NCBI RefSeq assembly: GCF_004745485.1
Contig: NZ_RHFG01000013.1
Location: 1-64,000, forward strand
Length of the DNA stretch: 64,000 nucleotides
Origin: Brevibacterium sp. S22
GTDB lineage: Bacteria; Actinomycetota; Actinomycetes; Actinomycetales; Brevibacteriaceae
Direction: 5' to 3'
The notes under the pieces were generated by a model. It was not told the origin of the DNA. It ran no database searches and was given only the letters and a program-made list of their open reading frames with translations. A program made the position numbers and the translations under genes. The stretch's first letter is position 1; every line of letters starts with the position of its first letter. Positions 1-8,115 of the stretch are shown one piece after another.

Positions 1-75
1 TAACCCTGTCCTGATCAGGTCCCAGAATTGGGCCTCGACCGTGCTTGGCAGGGAACGGGGTCCGGGACGGACCAT
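1..75 (-). CDS. IS30-family-like transposase, N-terminal fragment (runs off left edge)
   Basis: An ATG on the minus strand at 75 opens a frame that stays open to the window edge (25 codons). It begins MVRPGPRSLPSTVEAQFWDL and continues IRTGL. Actinobacterial IS30-type transposases often start with a short Gly/Pro/Arg segment followed by a helix of the kind 'FW.LI..GL', so this looks like the start of such a gene. A strong ribosome site (AGGAGGA) lies 7 nt upstream of the ATG, which supports a real start. Only the first residues are visible: neither the HTH nor the DDE core can be checked, so the family is an inference from the N-terminus. Whether the element is intact depends on sequence to the left. 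Confidence 0.5.
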   Translation of the reverse strand, partial: MVRPGPRSLPSTVEAQFWDLIRTGL

Positions 76-299
76 GGCAACATCCTCCTCACTGGAGGTG
101 TTGCGACGACTCCTTGAACCCAAGCGCCGAGAACGCGTTGGATCGACCAGACAATCGCGGGTTCCTGAGACTGACCTCGACATAGAGGCCACCGCAGCCG
201 CAGCAGCGGCGTCAGCTGTGCGACTCGGCCGGCCGGTAGACACGAGACGTCGCCGCTCGGAGCCGTTGAGGTTTCTCGACGTGCGTTCCTGCGATCGCG
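76..299. other. Gene-free stretch beside the IS30-like gene
   Basis: The 224 nt between the transposase start and the acetyltransferase end hold no convincing gene. A plus-strand open frame exists (41-331) but is Arg/Ala-rich, has no family resemblance and overlaps the transposase start. The terminal inverted repeat of the element should lie here. It cannot be placed without the other end. Short inverted pieces GAACCC/GGGTTC occur around 115-163. Confidence 0.4.
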
Positions 300-794
300 T
301 CAGCCGCGCGACGAATCCGCGAAGTCGGTGAGTGCCTGCCCATCGAGGCGATAGGTCTCCCATTCGTCCTGCGGCTCGGCTCCCAGCGATTCGTAGAATC
401 CGATCGAGGGTGTGTTCCACTTGAGCACGCACCACTCGAGCCGAGTCAGTCCACGCTCCTGGCAGATCTGGGCCAGCCGACCGAGCAGCGCCTTCCCAGC
501 ACCCGAGCCACGATGTTCGGGAGCCACGAAGAGATCCTCGAGCCAGATGCCGTTCTTGCCCGTCCAGGTAGAGAACGAATGGAACCAGATCGCGATGCCG
601 ATGACCTCGCCGGCCGACTCGGCCACGACCCCGAACGTGTTCGCACGGCCATCGTCGGGGAACATCACTGCCGCGAAATCCGCCTCGGTGGCCTCGACAG
701 CATCCGGCTCCTTCTCATAGACGGCCAGTGCATGGACGAGTCGCAGGATGTCAGGCAGGTCCGCAGACCCTGCTTCACGAACGGTGACGGTCAT
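300..794 (-). CDS. GNAT N-acetyltransferase, diamine acetyltransferase-like
   Basis: A 164-residue single-domain acetyltransferase of the GNAT fold, which moves an acetyl group from acetyl-CoA to an amine. The acetyl-CoA loop is seen as 'VAPEHRGSGAGKALL' (R/Q-x-x-G-x-G/A). The surrounding segments (FSTW.G..GIWLEDLFV, RLEWCVLKWN, IGFYESLGAE) match the spermidine/diamine acetyltransferase-like branch, so a polyamine or small diamine substrate is plausible but not shown. The ATG at 794 is chosen because GGGAG sits 8 nt upstream. A longer frame to 872 would add a basic leader without homology. It lies 97 nt downstream of the lipoate-ligase-like gene on the same strand and may share its transcript. 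Confidence 0.8.
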   Translation of the reverse strand: MTVTVREAGSADLPDILRLVHALAVYEKEPDAVEATEADFAAVMFPDDGRANTFGVVAESAGEVIGIAIWFHSFSTWTGKNGIWLEDLFVAPEHRGSGAGKALLGRLAQICQERGLTRLEWCVLKWNTPSIGFYESLGAEPQDEWETYRLDGQALTDFADSSRG

Positions 795-891
795 GGTGTC
801 TGCTCCCAATGTCGTTCGGTCAATGTCATTCGGGTTCCGAAATTCGTACTGAGTCCCCGACCTTCGCCGCACTCAGCATCCGCCACCGGCT

Positions 892-1647
892 TCAGAGCCG
901 GTGCCTGTCCGCATGGGCGGCCACCTCGGCGAGCTCCTCGGCGGTGGGGGACAGGGGTGAATGCGGATCCGCGTCGGAGTAGAAGGCGGCGAATGCCTCG
1001 GCGACGGAATCGATCGTCACCTCGGGATGGATCTCACTGATCGATCCGCCCGTCGACGGGTCCCATTCGATTCCGAGTGCGGCTTCGACATCGGTGAGCA
1101 CTGCGCGGATCGGATCGGGGTCCTCGACGACGACGGACGAGGAGAAGAGCCAGGCGCCGGAGACCACCCTCTGAGCGGTGCCGATCGCCTTGATCCGTCC
1201 AGCCACGTTGACGCTGTGCTCGCCGGGACAGTATTCGCCGGGAATCTCACCGAGGCGGGCATCGATGCCCAGCCCCAGCAGCACCTCGACATAGTCCTGC
1301 CCGAAACCGGTGAACCGGGCATTGGTGTTCGTGATGAATGAATCACTCGGTTCGATGTGATCGATGACCAGCGAACCCGGATGATACGCCGCCGCACGCC
1401 CGCCGAGGCTGCGCAGGGCAGGCGTGAAACCGTGGTCCCGTGCCGCTTCGATCGCGGTGGCGAAACCGGGCAGGAAACGATCCCGGGCACCGAACGCCAA
1501 GGTCGGGGCCGGTCGGTACATCCGCAGGGTAGCCCCGCGACGTCCCGCCTTGACCGAATCGAGGAGGACGCGGGCGAAGGCGAGTTCCTCCACGGGTCCC
1601 AGGCCTTCTGCAGCCACCGTGGTCATCGCCAGTCTGTCTGTGTGCAC
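892..1647 (-). CDS. Lipoate/octanoate-protein ligase family protein
   Basis: About 251 residues with the biotin/lipoate A/B ligase (LplA) fold. Diagnostic pieces are 'LRMYRPAPTLAFGARD' near the start, 'RSLGGRAAAYHPGSLV' (the RR.GGG-like substrate loop), and 'NVAGRIKAIGTAQRVVSGAW', which carries the lysine that contacts lipoyl-AMP in this family. The usual role is attaching lipoate or octanoate to the lysine of 2-oxoacid dehydrogenase E2 or GcvH. The start is uncertain. GTG at 1647 keeps the conserved LVHTDRL segment, ATG at 1626 is the alternative, and neither has a strong ribosome site. It is transcribed divergently from the thymidylate kinase fusion. Confidence 0.7.
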   Translation of the reverse strand: MHTDRLAMTTVAAEGLGPVEELAFARVLLDSVKAGRRGATLRMYRPAPTLAFGARDRFLPGFATAIEAARDHGFTPALRSLGGRAAAYHPGSLVIDHIEPSDSFITNTNARFTGFGQDYVEVLLGLGIDARLGEIPGEYCPGEHSVNVAGRIKAIGTAQRVVSGAWLFSSSVVVEDPDPIRAVLTDVEAALGIEWDPSTGGSISEIHPEVTIDSVAEAFAAFYSDADPHSPLSPTAEELAEVAAHADRHRL

Positions 1648-1756
1648 GAGTTCAAGAGTAGAGGATCGGCAGGCTTCAGCCGTGTTCGGGATGTCGCAGA
1701 TCGCACTCCGTTCCAAGAGATATGTCAGTCGGGGCAGATAGTGTAGGGCTGTGAGC

Positions 1757-4666
1757 ATGTTGACGACTACAGGACACCGACTGCCCGGAGCCCCCGGCCG
1801 ATTGGTCACCGAGACCGCCGCCTGGGGTGCCCTGATCGCGCTTGTCGCGATCGGCTACGTCGTGGCAGGAACCAGCGGACTCGTCGCGACGGTGGGCGGA
1901 CGCGCCTTCACCGCGATGGGGGAGTCCATCAGCGCCGGAGGGTTCGACAATCAGATGGGCAGTCTGTCGCTGCTCATCGTCTTCGCCCTCTCCTGTGCCG
2001 GTCTCTTCATCCCCGCAAAGGTCTTCGCCTCCCGACCGCCGGCGGTGCGCAAGACCGCTCTGAGCATCTCCGCGGTCATCGAAGCCGCACTCCTCGTCGT
2101 CCTCAGCCTTGCGCCCAGCGCCTGGCTGACCTGGGTCGCAGCATTGTTCCTCGGTGCCGTGGTGGGCCTGCTCATGAGTATCAACCCGTTCAGACACGAG
2201 AAGCCGTGGCGCCGTGTCGGCATTCCCGCAGCGGTCCTCGTCTTCGTCTCCTGTGCCTTCCAGATCCTCGGCGGATCCACTGCCGGCACTCAATCGCTCG
2301 GGTGGGTGGCTCTGCTGGTGGGCATCGGCATGGCCGCCGGCTCCGTCATCATCTTCCTCACGCCCGAACGCGCGCTGCACGCGGAGTCCGCGACGACCGG
2401 ACAGTTCCCCGAACTCAAAGCCCGGGTGGCACGTCCCGCCGAAGCGATCGCGAATCCGTGGGTGTGCATCGGCCTCTTCGTCGTCCTCGGCGCCACCTTC
2501 ATGCTCGCTCAGCCGACAGCGATCGGCCACGGCTACGGTCAGGCCGGTTTCGCGCTCATCATCGCCTGCTGCCTCGTCGGATGGGCCATCGGATTCGAGA
2601 TGGGACCGACGTTCGCCCCCGGAATGTCCCGTCCGCGTGTGTCGACGTTCGCTCTGCTCGTCTCGGGAGTGCTGTTGCTGGCCACCGGCGGAATCAACGA
2701 ACTCTCCGGCAAGGTCGTGCTCTCGGCCGCGATCGCGTTCCTCGTCGGCATCGGCGTGCGTGCTCAGCCCTATGACTTCTCCCGCCGTTACGGGGCGGTC
2801 GCCGGTGCCGGCCTGGCACTGGTGATCAACGCACTCGACCTCGGCGGCACGGTCGAAGTCGGATCGAGCCCCGACTGGGTGCTGGCGCCCAGCGACGTGG
2901 CATTCCTCATCTTCGGCATCGCCGCCCTCATCGCCGGAACCATCGGACTCTTCACCTTCGACCCGCACAAACTGCAGGGACTGTCCGTCGACATCGTCCA
3001 CGGATTCCGGCCACCCACCCAGCCCGAGACCGCAGCCGGCGGACTCGGAAATTCGGCCGAACGCCTCGGCGCAGGGTTCTTCATCGCCATCGAAGGCGGC
3101 GACGGATCCGGCAAGTCCACGCAGATCAAACGCATCTCCGCTGCCCTGGCCGATGACGGCTATCACGTGGAATCCACTCGCGAACCCGGCGGCACCGAAC
3201 TGGGGACGAAGATCCGTTCCGTCCTCTTCGACTCGGACCCGCCGAGCCCACGCACCGAAGCCCTGCTCTTCGCCGCCGACCGCGCCCATCATGTGGCGTC
3301 CTTAGTCGATCCCAGCCTCGACGCCGGAAATATCGTCATCACCGATCGGTACATCGATTCGACGATCGCCTACCAGTCGGCCGGTCGCAGCTTCGACGAG
3401 AAGACGATCCTCGCGCTGAGCCGGTGGGCCACCCAGGGACTCGTGCCGAACCTGACGATCGTCCTCGACATCGAACCCGAGGTTGCCGCGGAGCGGATGG
3501 GCAGACGCGGTGAAAGCAACTACCTCGACGAGGAGAATCAGCAGTTCCACCAGCGGGTTCGTCAGACTTACCTGTCCCGTGCACACAAAGAACTCGACAG
3601 GTACCTCGTCTTCGATGCGTCGATCGATGCCGATGAGCTGACCGAACAGATCCTCGCCGCCATCCGTGCCCGCCTTCCGCAGACCATGGTCAAACGCGAC
3701 ACCGGCACCGAGGAGGCCCCCGCCTCCACTTCGAACGCTGAGGCCGACAGCGGCCCAGAACGCGGTTCCGTACCCATCGCTGCCGTAGCCGCCGGAGCAG
3801 TGCCCGAAGAGAGCACTGCCGGAGCAGCCGCCGACAGCGATGAAGACCTCTCCGATGACAGCCGTGCAGCTGAGGCTGACCACCGCGATGCAGACAACGA
3901 CGCCGACGGCAGCGACGCGACCGCCGAAGCGGCCGCTGACGACACACAAGACGATGATGCGAGCAGCGATGAGGGGGTGCATGAGCGTGGACCCCACTTC
4001 GTCCCCGCTTCCGGAGATCGTTTCGTCCCCTCTGCCATCTCCGACGCCGAGGCTGAGATCTCGGGTGCCGTTCCCACTGAACGCGTCGACCTCGGAGCCG
4101 ATCTGCGGGAGGACCCGGCCGCCTCCTCGAATGGGCAGGAACCTGCAGACCGAGTCGAAACACACTCGGCGGCAGCGGACGATTCTGAGGCGGAGACCGA
4201 TGACTCGGGATCGGCTGGGGTCGACGAGGACGCGGCGACAACGGTGCTTCCAGCCCGAGGAGCCACCTCGGAAGCGCTCATCGACGACAGCGACGATGCC
4301 GAAGGCGTGCCGACAGACCGAATCGCCGCGGACGAAGACGCGGAGACCCGAATCGTCAATCGCGACGATGCCGAAGAAGCCGAAACCCGAGTGGTCCACC
4401 GTGCAGAACCGAGCAGCGGGGCTTCGGACGATCTCGACGCCGAATCGACCGCTGATGCTGAGACGGGCGACTCAGCCGACGAATTGGCCGAGGACCCGGC
4501 GGACGCTGGTGACGCAGAGACCACGGTCCTGCCGGTCCGCAGCGCACGGGAGATGAGCCGTGAACGGCTGCAGGCCCAGGCGGAGATCGAACGACAGGCT
4601 CGAGAGCGGCTGCGCAGGCAGCGCGAACGCAACAGTCGGCGGTTCAGCAGCCCGGAGGATTCCTGA
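1757..4666 (+). CDS. tmk: Thymidylate kinase fused to a 12-helix membrane domain and an acidic tail
   Basis: A three-part protein of about 969 residues. Residues 1-420 hold twelve hydrophobic helices in an MFS-like pattern. Residues about 440-645 are a complete dTMP kinase (dTMP to dTDP): Walker A 'EGGDGSGKST', 'TREPGGTELG', 'TDRYIDSTIAYQ' and the lid 'RMGRRGESN'. Residues about 650-969 are acidic, rich in Ala/Asp/Glu/Ser, with degenerate repeats (TTVLPARGA, TTVLPVRSA, ETRIVNRDD, ETRVVHRAE) and a basic coiled end. Large MFS-kinase fusions are known in Streptomyces, so the architecture has precedent. The tail has no known role. ATG 1757 is preferred over GTG 1751 because AGGG is 8 nt upstream. 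One nucleotide separates its stop from holB, so the two are surely co-transcribed. Confidence 0.9.
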   Translation: MLTTTGHRLPGAPGRLVTETAAWGALIALVAIGYVVAGTSGLVATVGGRAFTAMGESISAGGFDNQMGSLSLLIVFALSCAGLFIPAKVFASRPPAVRKTALSISAVIEAALLVVLSLAPSAWLTWVAALFLGAVVGLLMSINPFRHEKPWRRVGIPAAVLVFVSCAFQILGGSTAGTQSLGWVALLVGIGMAAGSVIIFLTPERALHAESATTGQFPELKARVARPAEAIANPWVCIGLFVVLGATFMLAQPTAIGHGYGQAGFALIIACCLVGWAIGFEMGPTFAPGMSRPRVSTFALLVSGVLLLATGGINELSGKVVLSAAIAFLVGIGVRAQPYDFSRRYGAVAGAGLALVINALDLGGTVEVGSSPDWVLAPSDVAFLIFGIAALIAGTIGLFTFDPHKLQGLSVDIVHGFRPPTQPETAAGGLGNSAERLGAGFFIAIEGGDGSGKSTQIKRISAALADDGYHVESTREPGGTELGTKIRSVLFDSDPPSPRTEALLFAADRAHHVASLVDPSLDAGNIVITDRYIDSTIAYQSAGRSFDEKTILALSRWATQGLVPNLTIVLDIEPEVAAERMGRRGESNYLDEENQQFHQRVRQTYLSRAHKELDRYLVFDASIDADELTEQILAAIRARLPQTMVKRDTGTEEAPASTSNAEADSGPERGSVPIAAVAAGAVPEESTAGAAADSDEDLSDDSRAAEADHRDADNDADGSDATAEAAADDTQDDDASSDEGVHERGPHFVPASGDRFVPSAISDAEAEISGAVPTERVDLGADLREDPAASSNGQEPADRVETHSAAADDSEAETDDSGSAGVDEDAATTVLPARGATSEALIDDSDDAEGVPTDRIAADEDAETRIVNRDDAEEAETRVVHRAEPSSGASDDLDAESTADAETGDSADELAEDPADAGDAETTVLPVRSAREMSRERLQAQAEIERQARERLRRQRERNSRRFSSPEDS

Positions 4667-4667
4667 A

Positions 4668-5825
4668 GTGAGCGTCTTTGACGAACTCGTCGGCCAGGAT
4701 GACGTCATCACCCAGTTGGGCTATGCCTTGGACGATCCGGCGGCGATGACCCACGCGTGGCTGTTCACCGGTCCGCCCGGCTCAGGCCGGTCGAATGCGG
4801 CTCGCGCCTTCGCCGCCGCCCTCATCTCCGGGGGCACGGAATCCAACGAAGTGACCGCCCGGGTGCTGTCGGGCCATCACGAGTCTCTGACGATCATGTC
4901 GACCCAGAAGTCGGTCATCTCGATCGAAGAGGTCCGTGAGCTCGTGTCCAAGGCGCAGGCGTCGCCGGTGAACTCGAAATGGCGGGTCGTCATCATCGAA
5001 GACGCCGATCGGATGATGGAACGCACCGCGAACGTGTTGCTCAAGGCCATCGAAGAGCCGCCTCCGGGTACCGTGTGGCTGCTGTGCGCGCCGAGTCCGA
5101 TCGACGTGCTCACCACCATCCGGTCGCGGTGCCGGCCGGTGCGCCTGCGCATTCCCTCCAGGGATGCCGTGGCGCAGCTTCTGATGCAGCGCGACAACGT
5201 CTCCGAGGACCGTGCGCATTGGGCCGCGGCCGTGGCCCAGAACCACATCGGGCGCGCGAAATACCTGGCGCTCAACGAGTCGGCCGATGCCGAACGCAAA
5301 CAGATCCTCGCTATTCCGGGCAAACTCACCTCGGTGGGGGCGACGATCCGCTTGGCCGGTCGTATCGTCGACGCCGCCGCAGAGACTGCGAAAGCACGAG
5401 TCGAAGAGCGCAACGCCGTCGAACGCGCTCAGCTTCTGACCACTCTGGGCGTCGAAGGGGAGAAGACGATCCCGCCCTCGGCCCGAGCACAGATCAGGAA
5501 GCTCGAGGAGGAGCAGAAGCGTCGCTCGGTGCGGGCCCGCAATGATGAGCTCGACCGGATCTTCCTCGAACTCATGAGTCTCTATCGCGACATCCTCATT
5601 TACCAGCTGGGGATCCGTGACGGGTGGATCAATGCCGGCGAGGTCGACCTCATCGCCGAGCAGGCGAACCGGGACGGCCCTGACACGACCCTGCTGCGCA
5701 TCGACGCCATCACCGAAGCCAGACACCGCTTGCAGACGAATATGTCCCCGGTGCTCATCGTCGAGGCGGCCTTCGTGCTGCTGTCGAATCCGTGGCTGCA
5801 GGAAGACCGCACCGACGCGATCTGA
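4668..5825 (+). CDS. holB: DNA polymerase III, delta' subunit
   Basis: A 385-residue clamp-loader subunit that helps place the sliding clamp on DNA. It starts VSVFDELVGQDD, has a degenerate P-loop 'GPPGSGRSN' (Arg for Lys, usual in delta'), 'VVIIEDADRMMERTANVLLK', 'EEPPPGTVWLLCAPSP' and the sensor-type 'IRSRCRPV'. The zinc module that normally follows the P-loop helix (four cysteines) is absent: the segment reads 'ALISGGTESNEVTARV' with no Cys. GTG 4668 has GGAGG 9 nt upstream. The tmk-holB pair is the standard actinobacterial arrangement. Confidence 0.93.
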   Translation: MSVFDELVGQDDVITQLGYALDDPAAMTHAWLFTGPPGSGRSNAARAFAAALISGGTESNEVTARVLSGHHESLTIMSTQKSVISIEEVRELVSKAQASPVNSKWRVVIIEDADRMMERTANVLLKAIEEPPPGTVWLLCAPSPIDVLTTIRSRCRPVRLRIPSRDAVAQLLMQRDNVSEDRAHWAAAVAQNHIGRAKYLALNESADAERKQILAIPGKLTSVGATIRLAGRIVDAAAETAKARVEERNAVERAQLLTTLGVEGEKTIPPSARAQIRKLEEEQKRRSVRARNDELDRIFLELMSLYRDILIYQLGIRDGWINAGEVDLIAEQANRDGPDTTLLRIDAITEARHRLQTNMSPVLIVEAAFVLLSNPWLQEDRTDAI

Positions 5826-5863
5826 CGGCCGAAGCTCGCGCTGCCTGGGGACTCGCTACTGCC

Positions 5864-7066
5864 TCAGGCCTCGCCGAGGAGCTCTGCGACGAGTGCCGCG
5901 GTGAGTTCGATGCGGCGAGGAATCCAGATCTGCAGGGCATGTTCGGTTCGGGCGTGGGAACCTCCGCCGACGGTGCCGAGACCGTCAAGGGTCGGTGTTC
6001 CGACCCCGGCGGTGAAGTTGCCGTCGGACCCTCCGCCGACGGCGACCGACCGCAGCGGGGGATGCCCGAGTCGACCGGCCAGCCGTTGGGCCCGGGCGTA
6101 GAGGCCCATCGCCATGTCCTCCTCGAGAGGGGCACGGTTGATTCCGCCCTTGAGCTCGATCTTCGCGCCGGCGACTGTGGGCCGCAGAGCGCGCAGAGCG
6201 GCATCGATGCGCACCTGTTCATCCGCCGAGGCGGCTCTGGAGTCGATGCCGACAACGGCTTTGGCAGGCACAGTATTCGTGGTCGATCCGCTGGTCATCA
6301 CGGTCGGGACGACCGAAGTCCCGACCGCAGGCCTGTGCAGTGCGGCGATCTCGATGACTTGGTTGGCCACCTCGATGGTGGCATTGATGCCCTTCTCCGG
6401 CTCGACTCCGGCATGCGATGCCAGACCGGTGACGTCGAGTTGGTAGATCGCAACACCCTTGCGAGCGATCTTGACGGCACCGTCGGCGGCACCGCTTTCG
6501 AACACGAGAGCGGCTGTCGCCCCGCGTGCTTCGTCCTCGATGATCTGCCGGGAGCCCGGAGAACCGAGTTCTTCATCGGCGGTGATGAGGAGGCTGACAC
6601 CGTCAAGCCTGCCGAGTTCGGCCCGGACCTTCGCCAGCGCGTAGACGGCTATGAGCAGTCCGCCCTTCATATCGTCTGCGCCGGGCCCGCGGACCACTCC
6701 GTCCTTGACCGAGTAGGGGAAATCGGCGAGAGTGCCGGTCGGCCAGACGGTGTCGTGGTGGCCGATCAGCACGACCTTGCGCTGGCCGCTGCCGAAGCGC
6801 CACAGCACATGTGGGTGGCCATTGGTCTCGATGATCTGAGGTGCGGCGCCGAGCATTCCGGTGCCGATGCGGGAGACGAGACGGGCACTGCGGGCCAGCG
6901 ATGAAGGGTCGTTGGAGAATGACTCGCATTCGATGAGCGCCTGGAAATCGCTCATGAAGTCGTCGGAGTCGAACTCTGCCACGGATGCCACCGTCACCTT
7001 CTGCGCTATCTGATCGTCTGTCCTGTCCAGGTTAGCGTCTTCTCTTTCACCCGGCGCTCTCGGCAT
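5864..7066 (-). CDS. M20 family zinc metallopeptidase (carboxypeptidase G2-like)
   Basis: About 400 residues of a di-zinc peptidase that trims a C-terminal amino acid or an acyl group from a small peptide or acyl-amino acid. Metal and catalytic residues are visible in order: 'LIGHHDTVWPTGT' (His, Asp), 'GPGADDMKGG' (Asp), 'ADEELGSPGS' (Glu-Glu), and the C-terminal 'GGGSHARTEHA' (His). A dimerisation domain lies between (SHAGVEPEKGINA). The family includes carboxypeptidase G2 and many uncharacterised hydrolases, so the substrate is unknown. The start is uncertain: ATG 7066 is used, GTG 6997 or 6991 are alternatives, and none has a clear ribosome site. It converges on holB with 38 nt between. 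Confidence 0.85.
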   Translation of the reverse strand: MPRAPGEREDANLDRTDDQIAQKVTVASVAEFDSDDFMSDFQALIECESFSNDPSSLARSARLVSRIGTGMLGAAPQIIETNGHPHVLWRFGSGQRKVVLIGHHDTVWPTGTLADFPYSVKDGVVRGPGADDMKGGLLIAVYALAKVRAELGRLDGVSLLITADEELGSPGSRQIIEDEARGATAALVFESGAADGAVKIARKGVAIYQLDVTGLASHAGVEPEKGINATIEVANQVIEIAALHRPAVGTSVVPTVMTSGSTTNTVPAKAVVGIDSRAASADEQVRIDAALRALRPTVAGAKIELKGGINRAPLEEDMAMGLYARAQRLAGRLGHPPLRSVAVGGGSDGNFTAGVGTPTLDGLGTVGGGSHARTEHALQIWIPRRIELTAALVAELLGEA

Positions 7067-7181
7067 AGTCTGACGGCACCGAGGTGGCCCGTCCTTCCGC
7101 CGCAGAGCTCCCACCGCAGGTGGAGCAGATTCGCGGTCCCAGACGTCCCCGCGGGGACGCCGATTCGGTTCGTCGCTCGTT

Positions 7182-7211
7182 TTGACCACCGGTGTCCTGG
7201 TTGGCTAAAGT
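7182..7211 (+). promoter_or_regulatory. Promoter of tRNA-Thr
   Basis: TTGACC (7182-7187), an 18-nt spacer and TAAAGT (7206-7211) form a good -35/-10 pair. Transcription would start a few bases before the mature tRNA at 7222. Confidence 0.6.
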
Positions 7212-7221
7212 TAGGTCGGTT

Positions 7222-7294
7222 GCCGCCTTAGCTCAGTCGGCAGAGCGATTCACTCGTAATGAATAGGTCGCGGGTTCGATTCCCGCAGGCGGCT
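7222..7294 (+). tRNA. tRNA-Thr (anticodon CGT)
   Basis: A 73-nt cloverleaf. The acceptor arms are GCCGCCT (7222-7228) and AGGCGGC (7287-7293) with discriminator T. The D arm is GCTC/GAGC, the anticodon stem ATTCA/TGAAT, and the loop CTCGTAA has anticodon CGT at 7255-7257, which reads ACG. The T arm is GCGGG TTCGATT CCCGC. No CCA is encoded, which is usual in this phylum. Confidence 0.97.
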
Positions 7295-7301
7295 CGGCAA
7301 C

Positions 7302-7343
7302 AGCCCCTCCCACCAAGAACAACACTGGCGGGGAGGGGCTTTT
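7302..7343 (+). terminator. Intrinsic terminator of tRNA-Thr
   Basis: A perfect 10-bp stem, AGCCCCTCCC (7302-7311) with GGGAGGGGCT (7331-7340), 19-nt loop, followed by TTT. It sits 7 nt after the tRNA. Confidence 0.85.
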
Positions 7344-7369
7344 CGATTTCCGGACTTCGGCGAACAACA

Positions 7370-7422
7370 ATGCGGTTACGATGCGCTTTGGGTTGAATGC
7401 GGTTACGATGCGCTTTGGGTTG
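7370..7422. repeat. 27-bp tandem duplication
   Basis: The unit beginning ATGCGGTTACGATGCGCTTT and ending GGGTTG(A) occurs twice head to tail, 7370-7396 and 7397-7422, with no mismatch apart from the last base. It lies in the 111-nt gap between the tRNA terminator and the end of the convergent TetR gene. Function unknown. It may be a simple slippage duplication. Confidence 0.85.
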
Positions 7423-7454
7423 TTCTCAGTGCCCTCGGAGGTATCGGCAAAGAC

Positions 7455-8063
7455 TCATCTGGTGTCGATGGCGATGCGAAGGTATCGGTCGAGCAACCTC
7501 GGTCCCAGCTCGCTCGCCACAGCAGCCTCCGATCTCGCCAGCCGGAGGGAGAGGCCATCCATCAGTGATTGAAGGAGTAATGCGTCCTGCTCGACGTCTG
7601 CGTCCACGGAGCTTTCCGTTTCCTCGTTCTCAGGGATCGGGATTCCCCGACGTGCGCGGACGATTCTCGAGTAGAGACTGTGAAGCTTGGAATCGGTCTG
7701 CTGCTTGAGCTCCGTCAGCCTCGGGTCCGTTTCGGCATGGGCGACGAATGCCAACCAGACCATGTATTCGCGGCGACGTTCGGCGTCCAAAGGCAGTAGG
7801 TCAAGCAGGATCTCCTTCGTCCACCCGTGAACATCGCCCCACCGCGGACGGCGTGACAGACGGTTTTCGACGGTCGCTGAAGTCTGCGCCATGGCATAGC
7901 GGATCATCTCGGCGCGGGTCGGGAAATGGTGCTGGACTCCTCCCGCGGTGACGCCGGCTTCTGCGGCGACCGAGCGGACGCTCACCCCCGCGATCCCATC
8001 CCGCGCCACAACGCGCTGGAGTGCTTCCGCCAATCTGTTCTTGCCGCCTCTTGAATCGCTCAC
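7455..8063 (-). CDS. TetR/AcrR family transcriptional regulator
   Basis: A 202-residue repressor. Residues 10-55 form the TetR-type HTH: 'ALQRVVARDGIAGVSVRSV' followed by 'AAEAGVTAGGVQHHFPTRAE'. The rest is the variable helical ligand domain. It is divergent from the HXXEE membrane-protein gene, and the 52-nt gap between them contains a near-perfect 33-bp inverted repeat. It therefore very probably represses itself and the 8116-9172 operon. The inducer is unknown. Confidence 0.9.
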   Translation of the reverse strand: MSDSRGGKNRLAEALQRVVARDGIAGVSVRSVAAEAGVTAGGVQHHFPTRAEMIRYAMAQTSATVENRLSRRPRWGDVHGWTKEILLDLLPLDAERRREYMVWLAFVAHAETDPRLTELKQQTDSKLHSLYSRIVRARRGIPIPENEETESSVDADVEQDALLLQSLMDGLSLRLARSEAAVASELGPRLLDRYLRIAIDTR

Positions 8064-8072
8064 AACCCCAGG

Positions 8073-8105
8073 TTACAGTCGTATGGTCGAACAATACAAC
8101 TGTAA
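8073..8105. promoter_or_regulatory. Operator of the divergent TetR/HXXEE promoters
   Basis: The inverted repeat TTACAGT-c-GTAT (8073-8084), nine-base centre, ATAC-a-ACTGTAA (8094-8105) has 11 of 12 positions paired. It fills most of the space between the two start codons and its right end overlaps the ribosome site of the HXXEE gene. The size and position fit a TetR dimer or pair of dimers. Confidence 0.75.
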
Positions 8106-8115
8106 GGGAGCAGTG

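Noticed and set aside
41..331. Plus-strand 96-codon open frame at the left edge
   Set aside because: Overlaps the transposase start on the other strand and the end of the acetyltransferase gene, has biased Arg/Ala content and no homology visible.
1676..4632. Minus-strand open frames of 350-540 codons opposite the thymidylate kinase fusion
   Set aside because: Low-complexity Ser/Arg/Gly sequences without ribosome sites; the plus strand carries the kinase and membrane helices.
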